From Nitrospirota bacterium (GTDB lineage Bacteria > Nitrospirota > Nitrospiria > Nitrospirales > Nitrospiraceae): a stretch of 64,000 nucleotides of DNA. Shown piece by piece: positions 1 to 6,790 of this stretch; the stretch's first letter is position 1; each line of letters opens with the position of its first letter. The notes below the pieces were generated by a model. It was not told the origin of the DNA, made no database searches, and worked only from the letters and a program-made list of their open reading frames with translations. The position numbers and the translations under genes were made by a program. The stretch covers positions 1-64,000 of the forward strand of contig JBFMAX010000004.1 in the NCBI GenBank assembly GCA_040755395.1. Reading direction: 5' to 3'.

Positions 1-46
1 TTGGACTCGGCGGGGAACTTACTGGACTGAGGGCTCGTTCCTCCAT
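1..46 (-). CDS. Possible start of a cassette gene cut by the window edge
   Basis: An ATG at 46-44 on the minus strand opens a frame that reads 15 codons (MEERALSPVSSPPSP) to the edge without a stop. A purine-rich GGGAGGG lies just upstream as a ribosome binding site. It lies immediately downstream of the attC-like site at 127-198, where the next cassette gene of the array would be expected. The visible part is too short to identify a function. Confidence 0.3.
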   Translation of the reverse strand, partial: MEERALSPVSSPPSP

Positions 47-126
47 CGTGATTCCCTCCCTGTGCCCAGAGAGGGAGGAATTTCAGATGAAAACTCAGGG
101 GGGAGTTTCGCATGAAAGCTGACACG

Positions 127-198
127 GGCTAACGCCCACGCTGAGCGGCCGCGGGCGAGCATCGCGAGCCCGAGGTCCGCTCAAGCGTGATGTTCGGC
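127..198 (-). repeat. attC-like recombination site after the GNAT cassette
   Basis: Read on the minus strand, the site starts with GCCGAAC (198-192) and ends with GTTAGCC (133-127), matching the inverse-core/core layout of integron attC sites. The inner arms CACGCTTGAGCGG and CCGCTCAGCGTG pair with one unpaired base, a typical attC feature. It follows the stop of the acetyltransferase gene directly, as in a gene cassette. Its core is less perfect than those of the sites at 6694 and 7019. Confidence 0.6.
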
Positions 199-216
199 AA
201 CATACTTGAGCGCGAC

Positions 217-1074
217 TCAATAGAGAATCGACGGCAGATATGCGCCGGTAGGCGCGTTATACAGGCCGATCGTCATGAGCGTCGCCTGAGCGACGACACG
301 AAGATTGTTGGCCAGGCACCAGCGGAACAACTCACCGTTGCGAGACGGCAAAAGGAATCCGGGCCCAAGAAAGGACTGCGCCGCTCCGATCAACGCCTTC
401 AGGTCATCGTTGGTCTCGCCGACGGCATGATGGAACCAGCCAATCGCAGTCGAGTAGCCAGTAATCCGTCCGAGACGTTCGACGACGTTCGCGGTTCCGT
501 CGCGAATGGCGTCCGCCAACTCCCCGGCCCGGTCGTGGCCGTGTACGTGGAAGCAGAGCGCATTGCAAGCCGGGGCGTCCTCTGGGCGGGCTGGGCGCAC
601 GTCATATCCGGGGATCTTCAGGCGGAGAGACGGGCCCTGTAATCCCGAGATTGTCTCGCGGATCTCGAAGCCGAGCTTCGCGTAGAGCGCAAGCGAGCGG
701 TAGTGCCACGCGATTTGCAGGAGGCGGACACCCGGAATACGACGCTCAACGGCTCGATCCATGACCGCCCGCATGAGCTGGCGGCCGAGCGTGCTGTTCA
801 TTACTGGGGGATCGACCGAAACTGGACCGATGCCGGCGATGGTCGACCGCTCGTCCAAAAAGTTGCAACCCACGACTCGACCGTCGACCTCGGCTACGAC
901 GGAATAGAAGCGAGGATGGGAGAGGAGCATCGTAACGACATCCGTGGCGGCTTCGACCGAGGGGAAATCGGGTGGGAAATTGTGTTGCTGCCCGATCGAC
1001 TTGAACGCCTCGTACTGGATGCGCCCACATTCCTTGGCGTCTGCCGCAGTGCCAGGACGTAGTCGGACGTTCAT
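217..1074 (-). CDS. GNAT-family N-acetyltransferase, two-domain
   Basis: The 285-residue protein looks like two GNAT folds in tandem: residues 1-150 carry the better-preserved half (strand VVAEVDGRVVGCNFL, helix with LGRQLMRAVMDRAVERR, then ALYAKLGFEIRE), and residues 155-285 a diverged second half. Such enzymes transfer an acetyl group from acetyl-CoA to an amine; the substrate cannot be told. The start ATG is preceded by AAGGAGGGGATC. It lies between a C element (promoter side) and an attC-like site, so it has the form of one integron cassette. Acetyltransferases are common cassette cargo. Confidence 0.8.
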   Translation of the reverse strand: MNVRLRPGTAADAKECGRIQYEAFKSIGQQHNFPPDFPSVEAATDVVTMLLSHPRFYSVVAEVDGRVVGCNFLDERSTIAGIGPVSVDPPVMNSTLGRQLMRAVMDRAVERRIPGVRLLQIAWHYRSLALYAKLGFEIRETISGLQGPSLRLKIPGYDVRPARPEDAPACNALCFHVHGHDRAGELADAIRDGTANVVERLGRITGYSTAIGWFHHAVGETNDDLKALIGAAQSFLGPGFLLPSRNGELFRWCLANNLRVVAQATLMTIGLYNAPTGAYLPSILY

Positions 1075-1108
1075 GATCCCCTCCTTTGCTGCATCGCCTA
1101 TGTTGCCG

Positions 1109-1257
1109 AACTATTAAGTGAGTTGCGACAGGGACCCTGAGGCTGGCGGCCTATTCCTGACAGTCCCCTGACCCCTGTCGAGCAAAAATCGTAGGCATTG
1201 TTGTCAGGTACGGAAAGCGTGTCAAGTGCCACGTGCGGGCAAACACTGCCACTCCGC
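1109..1257 (-). repeat. C element copy 1
   Basis: This is one of four related repeats (the others start at 3069, 4545 and 7501). On the plus strand it begins AACTATTAAGTGAGTTGCGAC and runs to GCAAACACTGCCACTCC. On the minus strand it therefore ends at GTTCGGC, a degenerate integron-type core, about 35 bases before the GNAT start codon. It lacks the last 40 bases present in copies 2-4 and passes into GGGGTCGGGAGTC palindromes instead. Frame-disrupting differences between copies argue against a coding role. Confidence 0.7.
1197..1225 (-). promoter_or_regulatory. Promoter-like pair in C element 1
   Basis: On the minus strand TTGACA (1225-1220) is followed after 17 bases by AACAAT (1202-1197), pointing at the acetyltransferase gene. 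The pair and its spacing are kept in all four C elements. The -10 matches the consensus at only four of six positions, so activity is an inference. Confidence 0.4.
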
Positions 1258-1270
1258 GAAGGCAAGAAAA

Positions 1271-1406
1271 GGGGTCGGGAGTCGTTTCCTGAATGTCTGT
1301 GCTCTATTAAGACTCCCGACCCCGTTTTCTTCTTCCTCGACCCCGTTTTCTTCTTCGCTACCGCGGGGAGGAGGTTGCCGACAACCTATAAATGACTCCC
1401 GACCCC
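1271..1406. repeat. GGGGTCGGGAGTC palindrome cluster
   Basis: GGGGTCGGGAGTC at 1271-1283 pairs with GACTCCCGACCCC at 1311-1323. A further GACTCCCGACCCC lies at 1394-1406, and shorter CGACCCCGTTTTC and CGACCCCTTTTC units lie between and after. The same arms recur at 3279-3327 and as a half copy at 4820. They resemble REP-type palindromic repeats. The GC-rich stem followed by T-runs could also act as a terminator. Confidence 0.6.
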
Positions 1407-1454
1407 TTTTCCCGACCCCTTTTCATTCCCTCGTGAGGGTCGTCCAAACCGGTG

Positions 1455-1766
1455 CTAGAGCGCAAGTGCAAATCGCAGGGCCTGCCGGACTTGGGACATG
1501 CGGTCGGAACTCAATGTTGTGATGAGCGATCCGATCTTACCTTTGGACACGGTCTGGATGTGATCGAGGTTGACGGCGCAGGGTCGGGGCATGCCGTCGG
1601 CTTCGGTGAGCAGAACCTCGGACGGGATGTCACGGATCGTGCTGGTCACGGGCGCCACGGTCACTTCCCCAAGGAATTCGAGCGCCGAGTCCCGCGTGAG
1701 GATCACTACCGGCCTTCGCTTATCTGGACTGGGGAACTTGTACCAGCGGACCTCGCCGCGTCGCAT
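1455..1766 (-). CDS. mazF: MazF/PemK-family toxin endoribonuclease
   Basis: This 103-residue protein has the PemK/MazF signature from its first residues: RRGEVRWYKFPSPDKRRPVVILTRDSALE, then EVTVAPVTSTIRDIPSEVLL, and a C-terminal NLDHIQTVSKGKIG. MazF toxins cleave mRNA when released from their antitoxin. The start codon overlaps the stop of the antitoxin gene by one base (TGATG), the usual arrangement of the operon. The last 14 codons and the downstream 40 bases recur as a remnant at 4728-4807. It is a probable plasmid-maintenance-type system carried as a two-gene cassette. Confidence 0.9.
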   Translation of the reverse strand: MRRGEVRWYKFPSPDKRRPVVILTRDSALEFLGEVTVAPVTSTIRDIPSEVLLTEADGMPRPCAVNLDHIQTVSKGKIGSLITTLSSDRMSQVRQALRFALAL

Positions 1767-1996
1767 CAGTCGCCCCAGACCTGCTCACGTTCCCAGACGT
1801 CGAACTCCCCTCGCTTGGGCGGCTTCTTGGCATACCCTTCCCGCTGCTTGCGCTCGAGGTCCTGCATGCGGAGCCGCTCCAGCGCCGAACGGAGGGCGTC
1901 CCTGGTGAAGGCCGACCGAGTCGTCTTGAGCCGCTTGGCGGCCTTATCGATCAAACTGACCAACTCATCGTCGAGCGTCATTTGTACGGTTCTCAT
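1766..1996 (-). CDS. Ribbon-helix-helix antitoxin (MazE-type)
   Basis: From ATG at 1996 the 76-residue product begins MRTVQMTLDDELVSLIDKAAKRLKT, a ribbon-helix-helix DNA-binding domain, followed by a basic and aromatic tail (WEREQVWGD) that would bind the toxin. This start is chosen over a longer frame (to 2074) because GGAGGAAGG lies directly before it. It is the cognate antitoxin and autorepressor of the overlapping mazF. An upstream TATTATAG could serve as the -10 of its own promoter. Confidence 0.85.
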   Translation of the reverse strand: MRTVQMTLDDELVSLIDKAAKRLKTTRSAFTRDALRSALERLRMQDLERKQREGYAKKPPKRGEFDVWEREQVWGD

Positions 1997-2181
1997 CCTT
2001 CCTCCGATACAAGAATAGCTATAATAGACAACATTCATATAGACATCGCTGTCGAAATGCAAGCGCAGGCTCAATCGAGCCGCGTCCAGGCCAAGTCGGG
2101 CAAAGTTTCCCCTTTCAGCCGCCTCCCTACTTGGCTGCCGATTTCTTCTTGGAAGGAGTCACTTCCCACTCGATGCAGAAA

Positions 2182-3054
2182 TTAGGTTGCCTTGTGGACC
2201 GATCCGAAGAGAGCACTGGAGTCTCTGTCGCGCAGTTCGAACGAATAGGGGCCGAAGTCGGGCAAAGTGAATATCTTGGTCTGATCGGACGGCATGACAA
2301 CTGGCGGGCATTCTCCGGTCCGTTTGCAGTCCTCTACCGCCGCTACAATGGTATCTTGATTCTCATCAAACTCCTTCATGTCTATATAGTAGTTGCCATG
2401 GATACTGTCAGTCGCAGAAATCAGCCCAGGCTTTACCAGTGCGACATTGGCTAGGCGGCAGCGGGCAAAGGCACAGCACGCTGCCGCCAAAAGTGGAGTG
2501 GATGTGGGCCACCGATCATAGATTCGCTTATATGCTTCGATTCGCAAGGCCTTGTTCAGGACGACACCAGATCCGAGAGCTAATATCTCGATCAGAGGTT
2601 TCGCACCTGCTGGCTTGCGGCTCCAATATGCGTGCATCCACCGGGGATCCGCGTTCCAACCGAGGTTAAATGTGATCCACTCGGAGTCCACTTCAGTAAG
2701 TGCAGACGCGTCGAACTGAACCGCACTGATGTACCGCTTCAGATGCGGTATCCCCCAGCGATCGAGCGCTACGCGGGCGTCCTCTTCGGACCGGAAGAAG
2801 TACAGGCCGTGGAGCCGCGAGACGCAATCGCGGTAACCGCGCTGTCTGATGTACTCAAGTCGCAGCTCATTCTCGAAACGCTTCGGCTGATGATTTTGGA
2901 CATAGCTTTGCAGCAGAGAATACGCCCAGAGCGAGACGCCAAATCGCTCGCCGGTGATTTCCGTAACAGACTGCAATCGACCGATAGCCACCTCCCATGC
3001 GACCATCGGATGATCGATGTTCAAGTAAGCGAAGAACGTCTCCCTGGTGGCCAC
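2182..3054 (-). CDS. Unknown cassette protein, 290 residues
   Basis: I do not recognise this family with confidence. The protein is soluble with no signal peptide. Residues 85-140 (SRLHGLYFFRSEEDARVALDRWG and following) resemble small domains with an ADP-ribosyltransferase-like fold seen in uncharacterised proteins, but this is only an impression. The C-terminal part includes a predicted beta-rich segment and several Cys residues. The start is GTG or a nearby codon 12 bases from the core of C element 2 (GTTAGGT). The gene lies in the cassette array and on the same strand as its neighbours. Confidence 0.65.
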   Translation of the reverse strand: MATRETFFAYLNIDHPMVAWEVAIGRLQSVTEITGERFGVSLWAYSLLQSYVQNHQPKRFENELRLEYIRQRGYRDCVSRLHGLYFFRSEEDARVALDRWGIPHLKRYISAVQFDASALTEVDSEWITFNLGWNADPRWMHAYWSRKPAGAKPLIEILALGSGVVLNKALRIEAYKRIYDRWPTSTPLLAAACCAFARCRLANVALVKPGLISATDSIHGNYYIDMKEFDENQDTIVAAVEDCKRTGECPPVVMPSDQTKIFTLPDFGPYSFELRDRDSSALFGSVHKAT

Positions 3055-3068
3055 GATGGCAGCAACCT

Positions 3069-3250
3069 AACTGTTAAGTGAGTCGCGACAGGGCTGGCGG
3101 CCGATTCCTGACAGGCCCCTGCCCCAGTCGAGCCAAAATCGTCGGCATTGTTGTGAGGTAGGGAAAGCGTGTTAAGGGCCGCGTGCCGGCAAACACTGCC
3201 ACTCCAGCGGCCAATCTCCCTATTAGCTCGCAGCCTCTTTGTGCCAGCGG
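3069..3250 (-). repeat. C element copy 2
   Basis: This is the second copy of the repeat. It starts AACTGTTAAGTGAGTCGCGAC and extends to TTTGTGCCAGCGG. It ends, on the minus strand, at GTTAGGT, a perfect GTTRRRY core 12 bases before the next gene. Relative to the other copies it has a 6-base deletion and a single-base deletion, so a reading frame open in copies 3 and 4 is broken here. The opposite side is closed by GTCTAAC at the end of the upstream gene (3343-3349), the mirror core expected of an attC. Confidence 0.75.
3147..3175 (-). promoter_or_regulatory. Promoter-like pair in C element 2
   Basis: TTAACA (3175-3170) and AACAAT (3152-3147), 17 bases apart, lie on the minus strand and point at the 290-residue unknown gene. 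The -35 has one change from the other three copies. Confidence 0.35.
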
Positions 3251-3278
3251 GTAAGAAAGGGGGTCGGTGGGTGAAAAA

Positions 3279-3327
3279 GGGGTCGGGAGTCGTATCATGA
3301 GTGTGCACTATTAAGACTCCCGACCCC
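3279..3327. repeat. GGGGTCGGGAGTC palindrome, second copy
   Basis: GGGGTCGGGAGTC (3279-3291) and GACTCCCGACCCC (3315-3327) form a perfect 13-base inverted repeat around a 23-base loop containing GTGCACTATTAA. It is related to the copy at 1271-1323, and the loop's right part is shared with 4808-4820. It lies between C element 2 and the mirror core GTCTAAC. Confidence 0.7.
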
Positions 3328-3343
3328 TTTTTCTCTACTCTTG

Positions 3344-3871
3344 TTAGACACCGTGGGGATGACTCAGCTTTCGAAGCGCTTCGTCCAGGTCACGCAGTTT
3401 GGTTGCTATTAACCCAGTGTTGTGTTGGGCTTGGGACAGCTTGGCAAGCAGATTACTCGCCTCATCCGATTGGCCGTTCTCCAGAGAGGCTGCAAGGGAC
3501 TGTACCAGTTCGGTAATTGCTTTCCATCTCTTGCCCCCGAAGCGTGTGTTACGCCAAGCGGGATGGCCGAAGAGCTTGTGGAGTTGCTCAAGGTTAACTT
3601 TGAACCGTTGTTCAAATGGAAGAAGGGCAGCTTGCACAGTCTCAGCCTGTTTCGCCTCTGAACGAGTGCTTTGCAGCGCCTTCCACGCCTCGTTGCGGTT
3701 CTTGGGCAACCCTACAAGATGCTCCCATTGCTTCTTCCATTGCTTCCATTTTTCCGGTTCGACGGCCCGCTCTCGAAGCTCTCGAATGAGATGCCGCACA
3801 TTGCGCGCCTCGTGGTATACGAGGGCTGTGTAATCGACAAGCAAGGGTAGGTGTTCACAAGCGTTATTCAC
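3344..3871 (-). CDS. Unknown helical cassette protein, 175 residues
   Basis: The protein is predicted to be almost entirely helical and Lys/Glu-rich, with segments such as RNVRHLIRELRERAVEPEKWKQWKKQWEHL and a second half QRFKVNLEQLHKLFGHPAWRN. There is no signal peptide or membrane segment, and I cannot assign a family. The start is GTG at 3871, 32 bases after the stop of the phosphatase gene. Its stop codon TAA lies inside GTCTAAC, the mirror-core sequence that normally opens an attC. That is typical of genes built into cassettes. Confidence 0.6.
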   Translation of the reverse strand: MNNACEHLPLLVDYTALVYHEARNVRHLIRELRERAVEPEKWKQWKKQWEHLVGLPKNRNEAWKALQSTRSEAKQAETVQAALLPFEQRFKVNLEQLHKLFGHPAWRNTRFGGKRWKAITELVQSLAASLENGQSDEASNLLAKLSQAQHNTGLIATKLRDLDEALRKLSHPHGV

Positions 3872-3902
3872 AGGGGACGGCCTCTCGTTTCTTGCTGGGC
3901 GT

Positions 3903-4358
3903 CTAACGATCGAGCCCTAGCTTGCGTGCGAACGCCTCTAGGATTGCTTTTTGTTCTCGTGTTTCGACCGCATGAGGTCGCGCCGTGCGAACGTGTTGAA
4001 TCGCGTCCTCCGCTGTCTTACCCTTCGCCACCCAGTAAGCCGCCGCGAACGTGCCGGTTCTGCCGGTGCCGCCTTCGCAGTGAACGACGATCTTCGTTCC
4101 GGGAGGCAATCCATCAACGAGTCTGACGAACTGCTCAAGTTGCTCCACTGTCGGAGGACAGAAGTCCTGCACGGGTATGTTGTGTCGCTCATAGCCGAGC
4201 GCTGTGATGCGGGCGATGTCATAGCGCGGTGGCTGCTCCTCCTCACAGAGCAGAGAAACGAGCACCCCAAAGCCGTCGCTTCTCAACTGTTCGAGGTCGG
4301 TAGTGGTTGGATTCCTGCTACCCAGTAAATGAGGTCTGTCGATCCACCATGTATCCAT
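3903..4358 (-). CDS. Dual-specificity / tyrosine protein phosphatase
   Basis: The 151-residue protein carries the cysteine phosphatase P-loop HCEGGTGRTG, with the nucleophile Cys94 and Arg100. A probable general acid Asp65 (IPVQDFCPP) supports a complete active site. Such enzymes hydrolyse phosphate from protein Tyr/Ser/Thr or other phospho-compounds; the substrate is unknown. The gene ends in TAG within CGTTAGACGCCC, a GTTRRRY-type core, so a cassette junction lies between it and the next gene. A MITE separates its start from C element 3. Confidence 0.85.
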   Translation of the reverse strand: MDTWWIDRPHLLGSRNPTTTDLEQLRSDGFGVLVSLLCEEEQPPRYDIARITALGYERHNIPVQDFCPPTVEQLEQFVRLVDGLPPGTKIVVHCEGGTGRTGTFAAAYWVAKGKTAEDAIQHVRTARPHAVETREQKAILEAFARKLGLDR

Positions 4359-4380
4359 CGTCGCTTCTGCCTTCAGTGTC

Positions 4381-4545
4381 TAGAACCTATCTCAAAATTG
4401 GAAATCAGCGTTCTGGACCAGAGCAGCTGCGCGAAGTTGAAAAGCCAACGCGTGCGTTTTCAGGCAAATCCGGAACTTTGTGATGCTCATGGTTGTGTTG
4501 AGGGAGCTAGGCACTCCCCAAAAAACGATTTTGAGATAGGTTCTA
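4381..4545. mobile_element. MITE-like element with 18-bp inverted ends
   Basis: TAGAACCTATCTCAAAAT (4381-4398) is repeated exactly inverted at 4528-4545, enclosing about 130 bases without a convincing gene. The flanking dinucleotide is TA on both sides, as expected for an insertion that duplicates TA. It would be a non-autonomous derivative of a DDE transposon. It lies precisely between the phosphatase leader and the core end of C element 3, so it entered after that junction formed. Confidence 0.8.
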
Positions 4546-4735
4546 ACTATTAAATAAGTTCCGCCACGGACCCTTCTGCTGAAGGCCGATGCCTGACAGG
4601 CCCCTGCCCCCTGTCGAGCCAACATCGTCGGCATTGTTGTCAGGTGCAGCAAGCTTGTCAAGGGCCACATGCCGGCAAACACTGCCACTCCGGCAGCCGG
4701 TCTCCCTATTGGCCCGCGGCCGCTTCACGACCCTT
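4545..4735 (-). repeat. C element copy 3
   Basis: This third copy starts AACTATTAAATAAGTTCCGCC and runs to GGCCCGCGGCCGCTT. The core side reads GTTAGA before the MITE interrupts it, and the rest follows the other copies closely. It lies between the restriction endonuclease gene (its 3' side) and the phosphatase gene, the place where an attC would normally sit. Confidence 0.7.
4633..4661 (-). promoter_or_regulatory. Promoter-like pair in C element 3
   Basis: TTGACA (4661-4656) and AACAAT (4638-4633) lie 17 bases apart on the minus strand. They would read toward the phosphatase gene, through the MITE that now lies between. Confidence 0.35.
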
Positions 4736-4768
4736 TTCAGTCCCTCGTGAGGGTCGTCCAAACCGGTG

Positions 4769-4808
4769 CTAGAGCGCAAGTGCAAATCGGATGGCCTGCC
4801 GGACTTGT
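4769..4808 (-). pseudogene. Remnant of a mazF 3' end
   Basis: On the minus strand this codes QVRQAIRFALAL and a stop, one residue different from the end of the MazF at 1455-1766. The identity continues downstream over 40 bases, including a GACCCTCACGAGGGTC hairpin (whole shared block 4728-4807 against 1413-1493). It is the scar of a second, deleted mazF-like cassette, or of a recombination with the intact one. Confidence 0.65.
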
Positions 4809-4872
4809 GCACTATTTAAGACTCCCGCCCCCTTTTTCGCGTGCGATCACTTTTCTTGTGCCCAAGTAGCCT

Positions 4873-5592
4873 CTAGCGTCTAGCCGCGCCTCGGCCTTTT
4901 CGTAATATCACTTTCACCAGTTGATTGGCCGGCGTCTTGTAAATCTCAAACTCAGAAATATTCTTGTCTGTAATACCGATCTGGTATTCGATGCCTCCAC
5001 GATGTTGGTGGCTGCGATACTTGCTGGCTCTTACTTCGTCGTTCGACATTACCCAATACACGATTTCATCGACCCATACCCCAATGAATACGAAGACATC
5101 GCATAGATCAAGTTTGAGCTGCTGAAAGTTCAGCCAGAACGGTTCCCTGGATCGAAAGTGGAGAGCTTTGGACACCAGGTCTCCTCGCCTTTTGGTGTGG
5201 ATAGCCCTCGCGGCTTTAACTTCAATTCGAACACCATCTAACCAAAGATCATATTGCCCTTCGTGTTCGGGATCTAGCGAACGGTCGGGTTTCTGGAACC
5301 TCGGATCAACATCTCGAAGGTGAGTTTCGCCCCATACTTGACCGAAAATGCGAGGTGCCAGACCGAAAAGCCCCAAATATCGGTTGGCTGAAACGTAGTT
5401 GTGTCGTAGCTTCTCATATTCCCCGAAGCGGATAACTCGTCGGTCGACAAGGAATGTCAACATGTATTCATATTCGTTGAACGGAAAAACAGAGGTTAGA
5501 CCTTGGAGTCTCGCCTTCAGCAGGCGCTTGTCCTCCCCTTCCAAGCTAAGGGCGAGGCGATCAAGGTAAGCCCGAAGAGCCTGTAAGTTCAC
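4873..5592 (-). CDS. Probable type II restriction endonuclease (PD-(D/E)xK)
   Basis: The 239-residue protein overlaps the 3' end of a DNA methyltransferase gene by four bases (ATGA), a close translational coupling. Residues 114-126 contain YDLWLDGVRIEVK, which fits the D-x(n)-E-x-K metal-binding core of restriction nucleases (Asp115, Glu124, Lys126). No other family is recognised. Context and motif together suggest that it cuts unmodified DNA at the site protected by its partner. The recognition sequence cannot be predicted. Confidence 0.7.
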   Translation of the reverse strand: MNLQALRAYLDRLALSLEGEDKRLLKARLQGLTSVFPFNEYEYMLTFLVDRRVIRFGEYEKLRHNYVSANRYLGLFGLAPRIFGQVWGETHLRDVDPRFQKPDRSLDPEHEGQYDLWLDGVRIEVKAARAIHTKRRGDLVSKALHFRSREPFWLNFQQLKLDLCDVFVFIGVWVDEIVYWVMSNDEVRASKYRSHQHRGGIEYQIGITDKNISEFEIYKTPANQLVKVILRKGRGAARR

Positions 5593-6644
5593 CTGCCGCG
5601 GTCCTCTGGGTCGACTTCAGGAAACGGGCTGGCCCATTGCCATCCAGTCCTTCCTGTTTTTCGATAGTGCTCCAGGCGGCGAATTGTTATCTCGGCAAAG
5701 ATTGGGTCGCTGTCGAAGGTAAACACACGCCTGTTGAGCCGCTCCCCGGCGATCAGGGTCGTTCCTGAATGACAAAAGAAATCGGCTACTAGGTCACGCT
5801 CTCTTGTGCTCGCCAGGACTATACGCTCTATGGCTTTCAAAGGTTTCTGAGCATAACATCCGGGCACGTTTTCCTCTAACCTGTAAAACACTTGTTGTAT
5901 GTCAACCCAGACATTACCCGCACGGATGTTCTCGGACTTGGAGCGCTCCAGGTTTTCTTTGACCTGGCCATTAATGTCCTTGTAGTAGCCACGCAGTATT
6001 TTGGGGATGTCTGTGTACTCAGCTTCCACGTTGAAGGAGGGATTGCCCTTGACATAATACAGAAGCTCTTGGCGTACCCACATCCAATTCAGTTGAGTTC
6101 CGTAGCCTCGTTGGTTTCTCACTGTTATAAAGTTCCTCGCTTTCACTTGCTCGTGGAACTCACGCATGAGGATCATGAAATCCGGCAGAGGCTGAAATTT
6201 GTCCTTGTAATCTGCACCCATCCAGATATATAGGTGCGCGTTGTCATCAAGCGCGTCTAAAGCATTTTTGACCCATGCCCTGGAGAAATCCAAATAGGAG
6301 GAGATTTCGACTTTCGACAGGTTAGGGCTGTCTGTGTTCCCGACGATCACATTATAAGGAGGATCGCTGACTACCAACCGCGCCTTTTTAGAGCCCATGA
6401 TCCTCAAGACGTCCTGGGGATTTGTGGCGTCCAATACCCCGACACGATGTCCTCTGATTGGGTCCTCCCATACTTGCCCGGATTTTAACCGACAGTAGCG
6501 CACCAGACGCTTCCTCAAGTCTGGGTTTGCGTCTACCCTTTCGAGACGTTCTCTTGTTTTCCCACCTTGTCGTCCCGTCTTGTCTAGACGAATCGGAGTC
6601 GGGCTAACTCGTGGGAACAGAGAACCTTGATCTCGTAGTTTCAT
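5589..6644 (-). CDS. DNA adenine/cytosine-N4 methyltransferase
   Basis: The 351-residue enzyme has the catalytic DPPYNV at residues 94-99 and the AdoMet-binding motif FFCHSGTT at 289-296. The catalytic motif thus comes before the AdoMet motif, the beta-class order. It transfers a methyl group to an exocyclic amino group (N6-adenine or N4-cytosine). The central 100-280 region includes the target recognition part (RNQRGYGTQLNWMWVRQELLYY). With the overlapping nuclease gene it forms a restriction-modification operon that follows the attC-like site at 6694-6765, so both genes may form one cassette. Confidence 0.9.
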   Translation of the reverse strand: MKLRDQGSLFPRVSPTPIRLDKTGRQGGKTRERLERVDANPDLRKRLVRYCRLKSGQVWEDPIRGHRVGVLDATNPQDVLRIMGSKKARLVVSDPPYNVIVGNTDSPNLSKVEISSYLDFSRAWVKNALDALDDNAHLYIWMGADYKDKFQPLPDFMILMREFHEQVKARNFITVRNQRGYGTQLNWMWVRQELLYYVKGNPSFNVEAEYTDIPKILRGYYKDINGQVKENLERSKSENIRAGNVWVDIQQVFYRLEENVPGCYAQKPLKAIERIVLASTRERDLVADFFCHSGTTLIAGERLNRRVFTFDSDPIFAEITIRRLEHYRKTGRTGWQWASPFPEVDPEDRGR

Positions 6645-6693
6645 TTGACGAACTCCATCAACCTTAACGTTTGCACCTCAGAAGCCCTGTGCG

Positions 6694-6765
6694 GCCTAAC
6701 GTCCGCGATGACGCGCTAGAAGCGCACGGCGCTTTCTGGCGTCGCTGTCGATCGCACGGTTAGGC
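6694..6765 (-). repeat. attC site between membrane-protein and RM cassettes
   Basis: On the minus strand it opens with GCCTAAC (6765-6759) and closes with CGTTAGGC (core 6700-6694), both perfect consensus cores. The arms (CGTGCGATCGAC and TCATCGCGGACG) pair imperfectly with unpaired bases, enclosing a shorter inner hairpin. The length of 72 bases is typical. It lies 26 bases after the stop of the small membrane protein and 50 before the methyltransferase start. Confidence 0.85.
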
Positions 6766-6790
6766 TGATACACTGCGACTCGAGTCACGG

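Noticed and set aside
187-642. Plus-strand frames opposite the acetyltransferase
   Set aside because: The minus-strand GNAT gene has motifs, a binding site and cassette context; these frames have none.
3899-3985. A possible fourth full attC at the end of the phosphatase gene
   Set aside because: Only one core, GTTAGAC with ACGCCC, is clear; no convincing paired arm or inverse core was found within 130 bases, so only a core-like junction is claimed.
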